Origin: an uncultured Oscillospiraceae bacterium
GTDB taxonomy: Bacteria > Bacillota > Clostridia > Oscillospirales > Oscillospiraceae
Assembly: GCA_958426425.1 (NCBI GenBank)
Contig: CATZYY010000029.1
Location: 1 to 20,274 of the forward strand
Length of the DNA stretch: 20,274 bases
Reading direction: 5' to 3'
Below the pieces are notes generated by a model. That model was not told where the DNA came from, did not search any database, and worked only from the letters and a program-made list of their open reading frames with translations. The translations under genes and the position numbers were made by a program. Position 1 is the stretch's first letter. Each line of letters opens with the position of its first letter. Below are positions 1-6,358 of the stretch, piece after piece.

Positions 1-429
1 GACCCCGAGCTGCGCCGCACCGGAAGCGGCACCCCCGTCACGTCCTTCTCCCTGGCCGTGGACCGGGACTTCAAGTCCCAGAGCGGCGAGAAGGAGACCG
101 ATTTCATCGACGTGGTGGCCTGGCGCAGCACCGCGGAGTTCGTCAGCAAGTACTTCACCAAGGGCCGCATGGCCGTGGTGGAGGGCCGGCTGCAGATCCG
201 CGATTGGACGGACCGGGACGGCGGAAAGCGCAGAAGCGCCGAAGTCGTGGCCGACAACGTCTATTTCGGTGATTCCAAGCGGGACGGTGGCGGCGATTAC
301 AGCGCTCCCCCCGCATACGGTGCCCCCGCCTCCTACGGTGCGCCTGCCGCTGGCCGCGGCGCCGCCCCTGCCGGAGGAACGTCCGACTTCGCCGAGATCG
401 GCGAGGAGGACGGCGAGCTGCCGTTTTGA
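1..429 (+). CDS. ssb: Single-stranded DNA-binding protein (5' truncated by window edge)
   Basis: The reading frame is open from base 1, so the start lies upstream of the window; 142 residues are visible. They begin inside the OB fold (DPELRRTGSGTPVTSFSLAV) and include a WRSTAEFVSKYFTKG segment typical of bacterial SSB. A Gly/Ala/Pro/Tyr-rich disordered linker (about residues 87-122) follows, then the acidic tail ending DGELPF, which in SSB proteins recruits replication and repair partners. SSB coats single-stranded DNA during replication, recombination and repair. It is followed 78 bp later by rpsR, matching the conserved rpsF-ssb-rpsR group, so rpsF is expected just upstream. The GTG at 58 is internal and is not the start. 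Function is near certain from the fold sequence, tail and neighbour. Confidence 0.95.
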   Translation, partial: DPELRRTGSGTPVTSFSLAVDRDFKSQSGEKETDFIDVVAWRSTAEFVSKYFTKGRMAVVEGRLQIRDWTDRDGGKRRSAEVVADNVYFGDSKRDGGGDYSAPPAYGAPASYGAPAAGRGAAPAGGTSDFAEIGEEDGELPF

Positions 430-507
430 TTGTATGTGCCGCCTGCCGGCACTTTCCTCAGCTCCCCTCAGGGTGCTGATATGACTTTGATAAAGGAGGA
501 ACCCCAC

Positions 508-759
508 ATGGCCATTGATCGTGAAGCCAGACCCGCGCGCCCCGCTCGCGGCAAGCGCCGCAAGGTCTGCCAGTTCTGCGCGGACAAGTGCGAGTATATC
601 GATTACAAGGACGCCGCCAAGCTGCGCCGTTTCGTGTCCGAGCGGTCCAAGATCCTGCCCCGCCGGACCACCGGCACCTGCGCCATGCATCAGCGTCAGC
701 TGACCGAGGCCATCAAGCGTGCCCGTCAGATCGCTCTGCTGCCCTATGTGACCGAGTAA
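508..759 (+). CDS. rpsR: 30S ribosomal protein S18
   Basis: This 83-residue protein matches S18 in length and sequence, with CQFCADKCEYIDYKD near the start and the core IDYKDAAKLRRFVSERSKILPRRTTGTC. The ATG at 508 is chosen because AAAGGAGGA lies at the right distance upstream and it gives the normal S18 N-terminus; a longer reading from 430 would add an unrelated leader. Four cysteines (C21, C24, C28, C58) mark the zinc-binding C+ form of S18; many bacteria carry a C- form without them, sometimes induced under zinc limitation. The gene sits downstream of ssb and ends 8 bp before an intrinsic terminator, so it closes the operon. S18 sits on the 30S platform next to S6. Confidence 0.97.
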   Translation: MAIDREARPARPARGKRRKVCQFCADKCEYIDYKDAAKLRRFVSERSKILPRRTTGTCAMHQRQLTEAIKRARQIALLPYVTE

Positions 760-767
760 ATTGCTTG

Positions 768-800
768 AAAAATCCCGTCCCAATTTTGGGACGGGATTTT
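768..800 (+). terminator. Intrinsic terminator of the ssb-rpsR operon
   Basis: Arms AAAATCCCGTCCC and GGGACGGGATTTT flank the 6-nt loop AATTTT and lead into a T-rich tract (TTTTTATTTT). It starts 8 bp after the rpsR stop. The A-rich left flank makes it potentially bidirectional. Confidence 0.93.
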
Positions 801-802
801 TA

Positions 803-1100
803 TTTTCTCAAAGAGCCCCGGGCTCTTTGAGAAGGTGCGGCGGAACGCCGCACGCAGGGCCGCAACCCCTTGCGGCGCGGCGGCCCCACACTTGCGGACT
901 GAGAAGTGTTTTTCCCGACGTACACGCCGCCGGGAAAAACGAATTGAAATGCGTTCCGCCGCATGCGGGCGGCGGAACGCCGTGAGCCACCTTTTCCAGC
1001 AAGGGAAAAGGATGGCGCGGCCCCCGGAAGGCACTGCCTCCCTGCCCTACCACCGGCAGCGCCCCGGCCCAGTGAGCCGGGGCGCTGCCGGTGCCGCTGG
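803..1100. repeat. Gene-free chain of perfect inverted repeats (hairpin cluster)
   Basis: Between rpsR and spoIIP, 393 bp hold no credible gene. Consecutive perfect inverted repeats tile the stretch. They are 806-832 (13-bp arms, 1-nt centre), 835-853 (GTGCGGCG, loop GAA), 859-876 (GCCGCAA, loop CCCC), 888-909 (ACACTT/AAGTGT), and 908-940 (GTTTTTCCCG/CGGGAAAAAC). They continue with 951-980 (12-bp arms GCGTTCCGCCGC, 6-nt loop), 990-1011 (CCTTTTCC/GGAAAAGG), and 1051-1093 (18-bp arms). Open frames here are short, overlap on both strands and look like by-products of high GC. The 951-980 element shares GCGTTCCGCCGC with the cluster at the other end of the window. A mosaic of small dispersed repeats is likely; its function is unknown. 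Confidence 0.7.
1051..1093. repeat. Perfect 18-bp-stem hairpin downstream of spoIIP
   Basis: CACCGGCAGCGCCCCGGC is followed by a 7-nt loop and its exact reverse complement. It lies 60 bp past the spoIIP stop (minus strand). No T-tract follows on either strand, so it is not a classic terminator, though it would stabilise the 3' end of the spoIIP transcript. Confidence 0.75.
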
Positions 1101-1152
1101 AATTTCTCTGCGGGGAAAAGCGGCGGCTCTCGATACCGCATAGGGGCGCCGT

Positions 1153-2313
1153 TTACTTCCCCTTCTCGATCAGCAGCTGGGCCATCTGCCGGGCAAAGAG
1201 ACGGCCCGCAAGAGCGGCCTCCTCCGGGGAGTTGCCGGCAGCGCCCACCTCCACCAGCAGCGACCCGGTGGTGGCGTGCTGGTTGTACCGGGAGTTGCGC
1301 AGCAGCATGGGCCGCATCAAGGTGGAGTAGTCTCCCAAAATCCTCTCCTGAATGGCCACCGCCAGTTTCAGGTTTTCCATCCAGTCCGGGTGCTCCAGGC
1401 CGCTGCCGTCGCTGCCCATGACCAGCGTCAGCTGGGCGGCTGTGCCCTCCCCCTCAATGGTGGACACCACCTTGTACTGGTTGCCCTCGCTGTCGGCGAT
1501 GGCGTCCCGGTGGATATCCAGCACAAAGCGGATGGAGGGGTACTGGGCCAGATAGCTCTCGATGGCAGCCAGGGAGCGGTCGTAGGCCCCGGAGTAGGAG
1601 GGGTAGTCGTACAGCGTCCGGTCATGGAGGACGGAGATCCCGGCCTCAGTGAATTCCTCCGCCATGGCGTCTCCCACGCTGACCACGTTGTACCGGGAGT
1701 CGGTGGTCCGGTAGTCTCCGGACCACACCACCTCCGCGTCCCCGGCAGGGGTGTAGGCCTCGCTGCCGTGGCTGTGGAGAATGAGGATCTGGGGAGCGCC
1801 GTCCACCAGCTGGGCGTCAAAGGGCTCCGTCAGCTCCGAGACGGAGAGGGTATGGTCCGTGCCGTTGCTGATATACACGGAGCCGCAGACGGTATATCCG
1901 CTGGGGTCCGTTGGCACCAGGGTTCGGGCGGCCACGCCGTTGTCGGCGGCCTCCGGGGCCTCCAGAGGCGTTTCCTCCACCGGCTCGGTGACGATCTCCT
2001 CGTCCTCCCCCTCTACCTGGGGCTGCTCCTCCCGCTCCGAGGACCACAGCTCCGCCACCGCCGGACGGGCCGACAGCAGCAGGGGCGATTCCCCAATAGC
2101 CAGGGCTGTGGCGGCAGAGAGCTGGTCCCGCTGCCACAGGTCCCCCAGCTCCCAACGCAGCACGCCCCGGGGAGCCGCCTCCCGCAGGGCGGCCCAGGCC
2201 TCGGAAAGGGTGCCGCTGCCGGCGGTGACTGCCGCTGCCCAAAGCGTCAGCGCCGCCAGGCACACCGCTCCGCCCCTCCGCAGAATATTGGAAACTACCG
2301 CCCATCGCCTCAT
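1153..2313 (-). CDS. spoIIP: Stage II sporulation protein P (SpoIIP), septal peptidoglycan hydrolase
   Basis: A 386-residue protein with an N-terminal membrane anchor (about residues 13-32), an acidic low-complexity linker (about 93-128) and the SpoIIP hydrolase domain (about 170-386). Visible family motifs are ILILHSHGSEAYTP (H180, H182, E185), VLDIHRDA (D266, H268), LLRNSRYNQH and the SLLVEVGAAGN segment (E355). SpoIIP is an amidase/endopeptidase that works with SpoIID and SpoIIM to thin septal peptidoglycan and drive forespore engulfment. The ATG at 2313 is preceded by AGAGGTGAG at suitable spacing; the frame is open much further upstream, but that part is antisense to thiM. A CATAAGGT hexamer-like site just upstream (2333-2340) loosely resembles a sigma-E -10 element; this is weak. 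Its presence implies an endospore former. Confidence 0.93.
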   Translation of the reverse strand: MRRWAVVSNILRRGGAVCLAALTLWAAAVTAGSGTLSEAWAALREAAPRGVLRWELGDLWQRDQLSAATALAIGESPLLLSARPAVAELWSSEREEQPQVEGEDEEIVTEPVEETPLEAPEAADNGVAARTLVPTDPSGYTVCGSVYISNGTDHTLSVSELTEPFDAQLVDGAPQILILHSHGSEAYTPAGDAEVVWSGDYRTTDSRYNVVSVGDAMAEEFTEAGISVLHDRTLYDYPSYSGAYDRSLAAIESYLAQYPSIRFVLDIHRDAIADSEGNQYKVVSTIEGEGTAAQLTLVMGSDGSGLEHPDWMENLKLAVAIQERILGDYSTLMRPMLLRNSRYNQHATTGSLLVEVGAAGNSPEEAALAGRLFARQMAQLLIEKGK

Positions 2314-2362
2314 CACACTCACCTCTGGGACAACCTTATGCGCCGGCGGCGGGAAGTAGACC

Positions 2363-2403
2363 AAAAAACGGGAGGAGCCCTTTGGGCTCCTCCTGCGTTT
2401 TTT
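2363..2403 (-). terminator. Terminator of thiW-thiM, bidirectional in form
   Basis: Arms GGAGGAGCCC and GGGCTCCTCC enclose a 3-nt loop, flanked by six A's on one side and six T's on the other in plus-strand view. On the minus strand it ends thiM transcription 71 bp past its stop and insulates spoIIP. Confidence 0.92.
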
Positions 2404-2474
2404 ATCTGTCCGAAGGGTCTCAAAGACCGCAGACCATGTTCCGCGACCGTATGCGGCACCTCGTGGCAGGAAAC

Positions 2475-3278
2475 TCACAGCTCCCGGATTTGAGCCAGAG
2501 CGGCAAACTCCCCGGTGGTCAGGGTACCGGCGGCGTCCATCAGGGCGGTGCGGAAGGTGCCGGGCCCACGGCCTGCGGCGGCTTCCTCCGCCCGGCTGGA
2601 GCAGACTTTCCAAAAGGCAGAGGCCAGCACGGCGGCCCTGGCCCCATCCGGCTCCACGGCGGCAAACACGCCGCACAGCACCGACAGCATGCACCCGGTT
2701 CCGGTGACGGAGGACATGAGATCGCTGCCCCCCGGCAGACACCAGCTCCGCTGTCCGTCGGTGACGATGTCCTCCGGCCCGCTCAGCAGCACCGCGGCGT
2801 GGCGCCGCAGGGCCAAGGCCTTGGCAACGGTCAGCCGGACTTCCCAATCGGCCTGCTGGGGGCTGTCCACCCCCTGCTCCCGGCCGCTGCCGGCGGACAG
2901 GGCCTGGGCCTCGCCCAGATTCACCCGTAAAATAGTGGGAGTAAACAGGTGCAGCAGCTCCTGGACCCGGCGCAGCCGCCAGGGAGAGGCACCCACGCCC
3001 ACCGGGTCCAGCACCACCGGCGTCTGGGCGGCGTTGGCTGCCTTGCCGCACTGGGCGCAGACCTCGAAGCGGATCTCGTCCGGCGTGCCGGTGTTGAGGA
3101 CCGTGGCGCTGGAGATGGCGGTGATGTCCGTCATCTCCTCCGGGGCATGGGCCATCATGGGGCTGGCGCCCACTGCCAGGGCCAGGTTGGCGCAGTCGCC
3201 GGCGGTGACGATGTTGCTGACGCAGTGAATGAGGGGACGGCGCTGCCGCACCTCCTCCAGCCGGTGGAATTCAATCAT
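2475..3278 (-). CDS. thiM: Hydroxyethylthiazole kinase
   Basis: This 267-residue protein matches ThiM in length and motifs: PLIHCVSNIVTAGDCAN (15-31), SPMMA (39-43), VLDPVGVGAS (89-98) and the anion-hole/catalytic segment SVTGTGCM (190-197) with Cys196. ThiM phosphorylates 4-methyl-5-(2-hydroxyethyl)thiazole with ATP, giving the thiazole phosphate that ThiE joins to the pyrimidine. The ATG at 3278 has GGGAG about 9 bases upstream. It follows thiW by 27 bp on the same strand, so the two form one transcript under the upstream minus-strand TPP riboswitch: ThiW imports the thiazole and ThiM traps it. No frame damage or missing key residue is seen. Confidence 0.96.
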   Translation of the reverse strand: MIEFHRLEEVRQRRPLIHCVSNIVTAGDCANLALAVGASPMMAHAPEEMTDITAISSATVLNTGTPDEIRFEVCAQCGKAANAAQTPVVLDPVGVGASPWRLRRVQELLHLFTPTILRVNLGEAQALSAGSGREQGVDSPQQADWEVRLTVAKALALRRHAAVLLSGPEDIVTDGQRSWCLPGGSDLMSSVTGTGCMLSVLCGVFAAVEPDGARAAVLASAFWKVCSSRAEEAAAGRGPGTFRTALMDAAGTLTTGEFAALAQIREL

Positions 3279-3305
3279 GGATTCACGCTCCCAGAAAACA
3301 GTATC

Positions 3306-3818
3306 TCAGTGCTCCAGCTTTGCATCCATGGACCGGAAGGCCCCGCTTTTTTTCAGGGCGGTCACCAGAATGCCGGCCAGAACAGACCCGGCCACGGTGG
3401 AGATCAGGAAGGGCACGATGTAGACCGTGTACGTCTCCGGCGTCAGTCCCATGACCAGTTTTGCCACGGGATAGGCGGCAAGACCGCCGATGACGCCGGT
3501 GCCGATGACCTCAGCACAGAGGGTGGCGGGAAGGTTCCTGGATTTCCAATACACCAAACCGCACAGCAGGGCGCCGCACATGCTGCCCGGGAAGGCCATG
3601 GGAGACCCCAGGGACAGGATGTTGCGCAGCAAACTGGACACAAAGGCCATGGCCACGCCCCACCAGGGACCCAGGAACACGGCGGAGATCACATTGACCA
3701 TGTGCTGCACCGGGGCGCACTGGCTGCCGAATACGGGAAACTGGAACAGGCTCCCCACCACAGCCACAGCGCACAGCATGCCGGCCAGAGCCAGCTTTTT
3801 CACAAACAGATTTCTCAT
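3306..3818 (-). CDS. thiW: ECF transporter S component ThiW (thiazole precursor uptake)
   Basis: A 170-residue hydrophobic protein with about five to six membrane segments. The block from QFPVFGSQCAPVQHM through LGPWWGVAMAFVSSLLRN to SPMAFPGSMCGALLCGLVYW is characteristic of ThiW. ThiW is the substrate-binding membrane subunit of an energy-coupling-factor transporter, thought to import hydroxyethylthiazole; it needs EcfA, EcfA' and EcfT, which are not in this window. The start at 3818 is supported by AAGGAGTG upstream and by the first residues leading directly into a membrane helix; the frame stays open to about 4076, but that region is leader RNA. It heads the thiW-thiM transcript behind a TPP riboswitch, which fits thiamin-repressed uptake. 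Confidence 0.93.
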   Translation of the reverse strand: MRNLFVKKLALAGMLCAVAVVGSLFQFPVFGSQCAPVQHMVNVISAVFLGPWWGVAMAFVSSLLRNILSLGSPMAFPGSMCGALLCGLVYWKSRNLPATLCAEVIGTGVIGGLAAYPVAKLVMGLTPETYTVYIVPFLISTVAGSVLAGILVTALKKSGAFRSMDAKLEH

Positions 3819-3866
3819 GATAAACACTCCTTCGAAAAAGTCTCGGGGAGAAAACGGCGATTCCAT

Positions 3867-3981
3867 GCAGCGTCTCTCCCTTGCAGGGCAAGGCACAGGC
3901 GGGTCTGATCCCGTCTGCGGAGAAAGTCGGTCGAGGCTCACTGGCCTCCTCTCACGCCGGAACACGGCTTCCCATCGCTGC
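3867..3981. other. Unexplained structured region in the long thiW leader
   Basis: About 266 nt separate the riboswitch terminator from thiW. Within it, GCAGCG (3867-3872) and CGCTGC (3976-3981) could close a multi-branch fold. The enclosed stems are CCTTGC/GCAAGG (3879-3893, 3-nt loop), CAGGCGGG/CCCGTCTG (3896-3917), GAGGC/GCCTC around a CACTG-containing loop, and GCCG/CGGC. One pair in the second stem is G-U if transcribed on the plus strand but a mismatch on the minus strand, so the active strand is unclear. I could not match it to a known riboswitch or to a tRNA or T-box. It may simply be another hairpin-rich repeat. Confidence 0.35.
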
Positions 3982-4084
3982 TTGGCCGGCCCGGACCCAG
4001 GGCGCTCCCCCTCGGCCCGCTCCCGGATGCCCCGGGGCGCCGGAATGCTCGATGTTTCTCCACGCTCCCTTCTCAAAAAAGTGG

Positions 4085-4119
4085 AAAAAACGGCGGGGAC
4101 CCACCTGGGCCGCCCGCCG
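4085..4119 (-). terminator. Riboswitch-controlled terminator ahead of thiW-thiM
   Basis: On the minus strand, CGGCGGG pairs with CCCGCCG around an inner stem, followed directly by six T's. It lies just after the TPP aptamer, the expected place for ligand-dependent transcription termination. Confidence 0.85.
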
Positions 4120-4133
4120 CGTCAGATCAGATA

Positions 4134-4217
4134 ATGACTTCCTACGGTGGCATTACCCACATCAGGTGGAGGGTCGAAGCGTGCGCTTCCTCTCAGCCGT
4201 AACGGCTCCCCTGTGTT
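4134..4217 (-). promoter_or_regulatory. TPP riboswitch (thi-box) controlling thiW-thiM
   Basis: Read on the minus strand, the conserved thi-box elements occur in order. GGCTGAGAGG (CTGAGA at plus 4191-4196) comes first, then a variable stem, CCACCTGATGTGGGTAATGCCACC (ACCTGAT at 4161-4167; GTAATGCC at 4149-4156), and finally GTAGGAAGT near 4137-4145. A GGGGAGCC segment forms the 5' helix side. A terminator follows within about 15 nt, so thiamin pyrophosphate binding should stop transcription before thiW. The aptamer is complete; only the outer limits are approximate. Confidence 0.95.
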
Positions 4218-4229
4218 TTTACGAGGCTA

Positions 4230-4258
4230 ATTATGGCACCACCGGCAGGGCTTGTCAA
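4230..4258 (-). promoter_or_regulatory. Sigma-A-type promoter of the thiW-thiM transcript
   Basis: On the minus strand, a perfect TTGACA (plus 4253-4258), 17-bp spacer and CATAAT (plus 4230-4235). The predicted start near 4223 falls just before the riboswitch. Confidence 0.85.
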
Positions 4259-4302
4259 GGCCCCGCCGGTCTGGAAATTGTGAAAAAAACCGCGCTCCGC
4301 CC

Positions 4303-4331
4303 TTGCATTGTGGAAGAAAGAGGCGTATGAT
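4303..4331 (+). promoter_or_regulatory. Sigma-A-type promoter of the thiE-thiD-thiT-tenA transcript
   Basis: TTGCAT (4303-4308), 17-bp spacer and TATGAT (4326-4331). The predicted start near 4338 is a few bases before the plus-strand TPP aptamer. Confidence 0.83.
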
Positions 4332-4345
4332 AGGGCAAAAGCAAA

Positions 4346-4434
4346 CAAAGGGGAGTCCGTATTGCCGGGCTGAGAGGGGACCGCCATGGTCCCGACCTGA
4401 CCTGATTTGGATCATGCCAACGTAGGGAAATCAT
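4346..4434 (+). promoter_or_regulatory. TPP riboswitch (thi-box) controlling thiE-thiD-thiT-tenA
   Basis: The canonical elements are present in order: GGGGAGTCC, GGGCTGAGAGGGGACC (CTGAGA 4370-4375), a short variable stem GGGGACC/GGTCCC, TGACCTGATTTGGATCATGCC (ACCTGAT 4400-4406) and AACGTAGGGAA (4419-4429). One base departs from the usual GATAATGCC (here GATCATGCC). A terminator follows 12 nt later. This is a second, separate aptamer in opposite orientation to the one at 4134-4217. Confidence 0.96.
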
Positions 4435-4445
4435 GAGGCGTATTG

Positions 4446-4481
4446 CCGCGGACGACCTTTTTGGTGTGTCCGCGGTTTTTT
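4446..4481 (+). terminator. Riboswitch-controlled terminator ahead of thiE
   Basis: CCGCGGAC (4446-4453) pairs with GTCCGCGG (4468-4475), followed by six T's. It directly follows the plus-strand TPP aptamer. The remaining 140 bp before thiE show no other clear element. Confidence 0.9.
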
Positions 4482-4622
4482 CTGTGCCAAATATGCCGCG
4501 GTGGTTTCTCGCCCCGGCGGGACGGCCAAAATGTTGTGCAAAGCCTTGGCGCGCATTCCGTTCCGCCTGTTTTCACGGCAGCTGAAAGGGCATAAAGGTT
4601 CCCAGACAAGGAGGAAGATCAG

Positions 4623-5267
4623 ATGAAACTGGATAAAAAACGGCTGCGGCTGTATGCCGTTACGGACCGGGCCTGGGCCGCGGATACGGATGCCCTGCTG
4701 CGGCAGGTGGCCGACGCCATTGACGGCGGCGCAGGCATCGTACAGCTGCGGGAAAAGCACCTGGATAAGAAGGCCTTTTTGGAGGAGGCCAGACACTTTG
4801 TGGCGCTGTGCCGGGAAAAGGGTGCCCTCAGCATCATTAACGACGATGTGGACATCGCCCTGGCCTCCGGGGCCGACGGGGTCCATGTGGGCCAGGAGGA
4901 CCTGGCCGCCGGTCGGGCCAGGGAGGCTCTGGGGCCGGATAAGATCATCGGCGTCTCCGCCCACAATGCAGACGAGGCTCTGGCGGCCCAGGCGGCGGGA
5001 GCCGACTACCTGGGGGTAGGCGCTGCTTTCGTCACTGGCACCAAGGCCGACGCCAAGCCCATTACACGGGAGACTCTCCGGGCCGTCACGGCGGCGGTGG
5101 AGATCCCGGCGGTGGCCATCGGCGGCATTACCCGGGAAAATCTGCTCCAGCTGAAGGGCTGCGGGCTCCAGGGAGTGGCGGTGGTCTCCGCCCTGTTCGG
5201 TCAGCCGGATGTGAAGGCCGCGGCGGCGGAGCTGCTGGCCCTGTCGGAGGAGATGGCCGAAAATTAA
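4623..5267 (+). CDS. thiE: Thiamin phosphate synthase
   Basis: A 214-residue TIM-barrel protein with the ThiE signature along its length: LYAVTDR (10-16), QLREK (41-45), INDDVDIAL (72-80), GADGVHVGQEDL (83-94), VSAHN (111-115), DYLGVGAAFVTGTK (128-141) and AVAIGGI (164-170). It condenses hydroxymethylpyrimidine diphosphate with thiazole phosphate to give thiamin phosphate. AAGGAGGAAGATCAG precedes the ATG at ideal spacing. It is first in the rightward arm of the thi locus, behind a TPP riboswitch, and its thiazole substrate is supplied by ThiM from the leftward arm. The 293-bp gap to thiD, filled with repeats, is unusual for an otherwise overlapping operon. Key residues appear intact. Confidence 0.97.
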   Translation: MKLDKKRLRLYAVTDRAWAADTDALLRQVADAIDGGAGIVQLREKHLDKKAFLEEARHFVALCREKGALSIINDDVDIALASGADGVHVGQEDLAAGRAREALGPDKIIGVSAHNADEALAAQAAGADYLGVGAAFVTGTKADAKPITRETLRAVTAAVEIPAVAIGGITRENLLQLKGCGLQGVAVVSALFGQPDVKAAAAELLALSEEMAEN

Positions 5268-5271
5268 AGCT

Positions 5272-5495
5272 GTCCCAACCCGGCGAAAGCTCTGCTTTCG
5301 CCGGAGAAGGAGGAAATTCCCCGTCCGGCGGAGCTTTCCGCGACTGCGGGAAGCAGAGCGGTAAGGGGAAAAACGCAACTCTCGTCCCAACCCGGCGAAA
5401 GCCCCGCTTTCGCCGGAGAAGGAGGAAATTCCCCGTCCGGCGGAGCTTTCCGCATTTGCGGGAAGCAGAGCGGTAAGGGGAATTTCCGACGTGCG
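5272..5495. repeat. Two tandem copies of a 112-bp hairpin-forming element between thiE and thiD
   Basis: Unit 1 starts at 5272 and unit 2 at 5384 (GTCCCAACCCGGCGAAAGC in both). About 99 bp of each unit align with roughly five mismatches, grouped in hairpin loops. Each unit has CCGGCGAAAGC/GCTTTCGCCGG with a 3-nt loop (5280-5304; 5392-5416). Unit 2 also folds as GGAAATTCCCC (5424-5434) with GGGGAATTTCC (5477-5487), enclosing GCTTTCCGC/GCGGGAAGC. No coding signal or promoter is convincing; frames that read through repeat the same peptide twice. It resembles a REP/MITE-like intergenic element inserted within an operon. Confidence 0.85.
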
Positions 5496-5560
5496 GTATA
5501 TTGGGGGCACCACCTTGTATCGCCTTATAAAACTGTGCTGTTGAAGAAAGGAGAAATGAC

Positions 5561-6358
5561 ATGAAAACAGCATTGACCATTGCTGGAAGCGATTCCAGCG
5601 GAGGCGCCGGAATTCAGGCAGACATCAAGACCATGACGGCCAACGGCGTATACGCCATGAGCGCCGTTACGGCCCTTACTGCCCAGAATACCACCGGCGT
5701 CACAGACATCCTGGAGGCTACTCCGGCCTTCCTGGCGGCGGAGCTGGACGCGGTGTTTACCGACATCTACCCCGACGCCGTCAAGATCGGCATGGTCTCC
5801 TCCTCTGCCCTGATCGAAGTCATTGCGGACAAACTCCGCCAATACGGCGCGGAGCGGATCGTGGTGGACCCGGTGATGGTGGCAACCTCCGGGGCCCGGC
5901 TGATCTCCGAGACGGCAGTGGAAACCCTGAAGGAGCGGCTGCTGCCCCTGGCCACAGTCCTGACCCCCAACATCCCCGAGGCGGAGCTGCTTTCCGGCAT
6001 GTCCATCACCGGCCCGGAGGGCATGGAGGCCGCCGCCCGGTCCATCAGCCAGCGGTACGGCTGCGCCGTCCTGTGCAAGGGCGGTCACAAGGTAAATGAC
6101 GCCGACGACCTCCTCTGGCGGGGCGGCACGGGCAAGTGGTTCCACGGCCGGCGGATCGACAACCCCAACACCCACGGCACCGGCTGCACCCTCTCCAGCG
6201 CCATCGCCTCCAATTTGGCCAAGGGCTATGACCTGGACGCCGCCGTGGAACGGGCCAAGGAATACATCTCCGGAGCCCTGAATGCTCAGCTGAACCTGGG
6301 CAAAGGCGCTGGGCCCATGGACCACATGTTTGACCTAAAGGGGGAGTTCGTAAAATGA
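5561..6358 (+). CDS. thiD: Bifunctional hydroxymethylpyrimidine kinase / phosphomethylpyrimidine kinase
   Basis: A 265-residue ribokinase-family protein of normal ThiD length. Motifs are LTIAGSDSSGGAGIQADIK (5-23), VVDPVMVATSGARL (101-114), LTPNIPEAELL (134-144), CKGGHK (172-177) and NTHGTGCTLSSAIA (203-216) with catalytic Cys209. It phosphorylates HMP and then HMP phosphate to HMP diphosphate, the second ThiE substrate. GAAAGGAGAAATGAC precedes the ATG. It overlaps thiT by the ATGA of stop and start, showing translational coupling. A role as pyridoxal kinase is possible in this family, but the thiamin context makes HMP the main substrate. Confidence 0.96.
   Translation: MKTALTIAGSDSSGGAGIQADIKTMTANGVYAMSAVTALTAQNTTGVTDILEATPAFLAAELDAVFTDIYPDAVKIGMVSSSALIEVIADKLRQYGAERIVVDPVMVATSGARLISETAVETLKERLLPLATVLTPNIPEAELLSGMSITGPEGMEAAARSISQRYGCAVLCKGGHKVNDADDLLWRGGTGKWFHGRRIDNPNTHGTGCTLSSAIASNLAKGYDLDAAVERAKEYISGALNAQLNLGKGAGPMDHMFDLKGEFVK

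Noticed and set aside
1276..2493. Plus-strand open frame of 405 codons opposite spoIIP
   Set aside because: No ribosome site or domain; spoIIP on the minus strand explains the region.
2314..3051. N-terminal extension of the spoIIP frame
   Set aside because: The extension is antisense-frame sequence over thiM and its terminator. The ATG at 2313 has a ribosome site and starts the membrane anchor.
3867..3981. Cobalamin riboswitch, T-box or tRNA
   Set aside because: A few bases resemble parts of a cobalamin aptamer, but the conserved B12-box and core are not present in order. There is no T-box GGTGG bulge and no tRNA T-arm or cloverleaf.
3819..4076. Extended thiW reading frame beginning with TTG at 4076
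   Set aside because: The added residues are Arg/Pro/Gly-rich and unlike ThiW; AAGGAGTG sits just before the ATG at 3818.
5272..5495. CRISPR array
   Set aside because: Only two units, about 100 bp each with no unique spacers of regular size and no cas genes nearby.
4431..5573. Minus-strand open frame of 380 codons over thiE and the repeats
   Set aside because: It is antisense to thiE, and the part over the repeats simply encodes the same peptide more than once.
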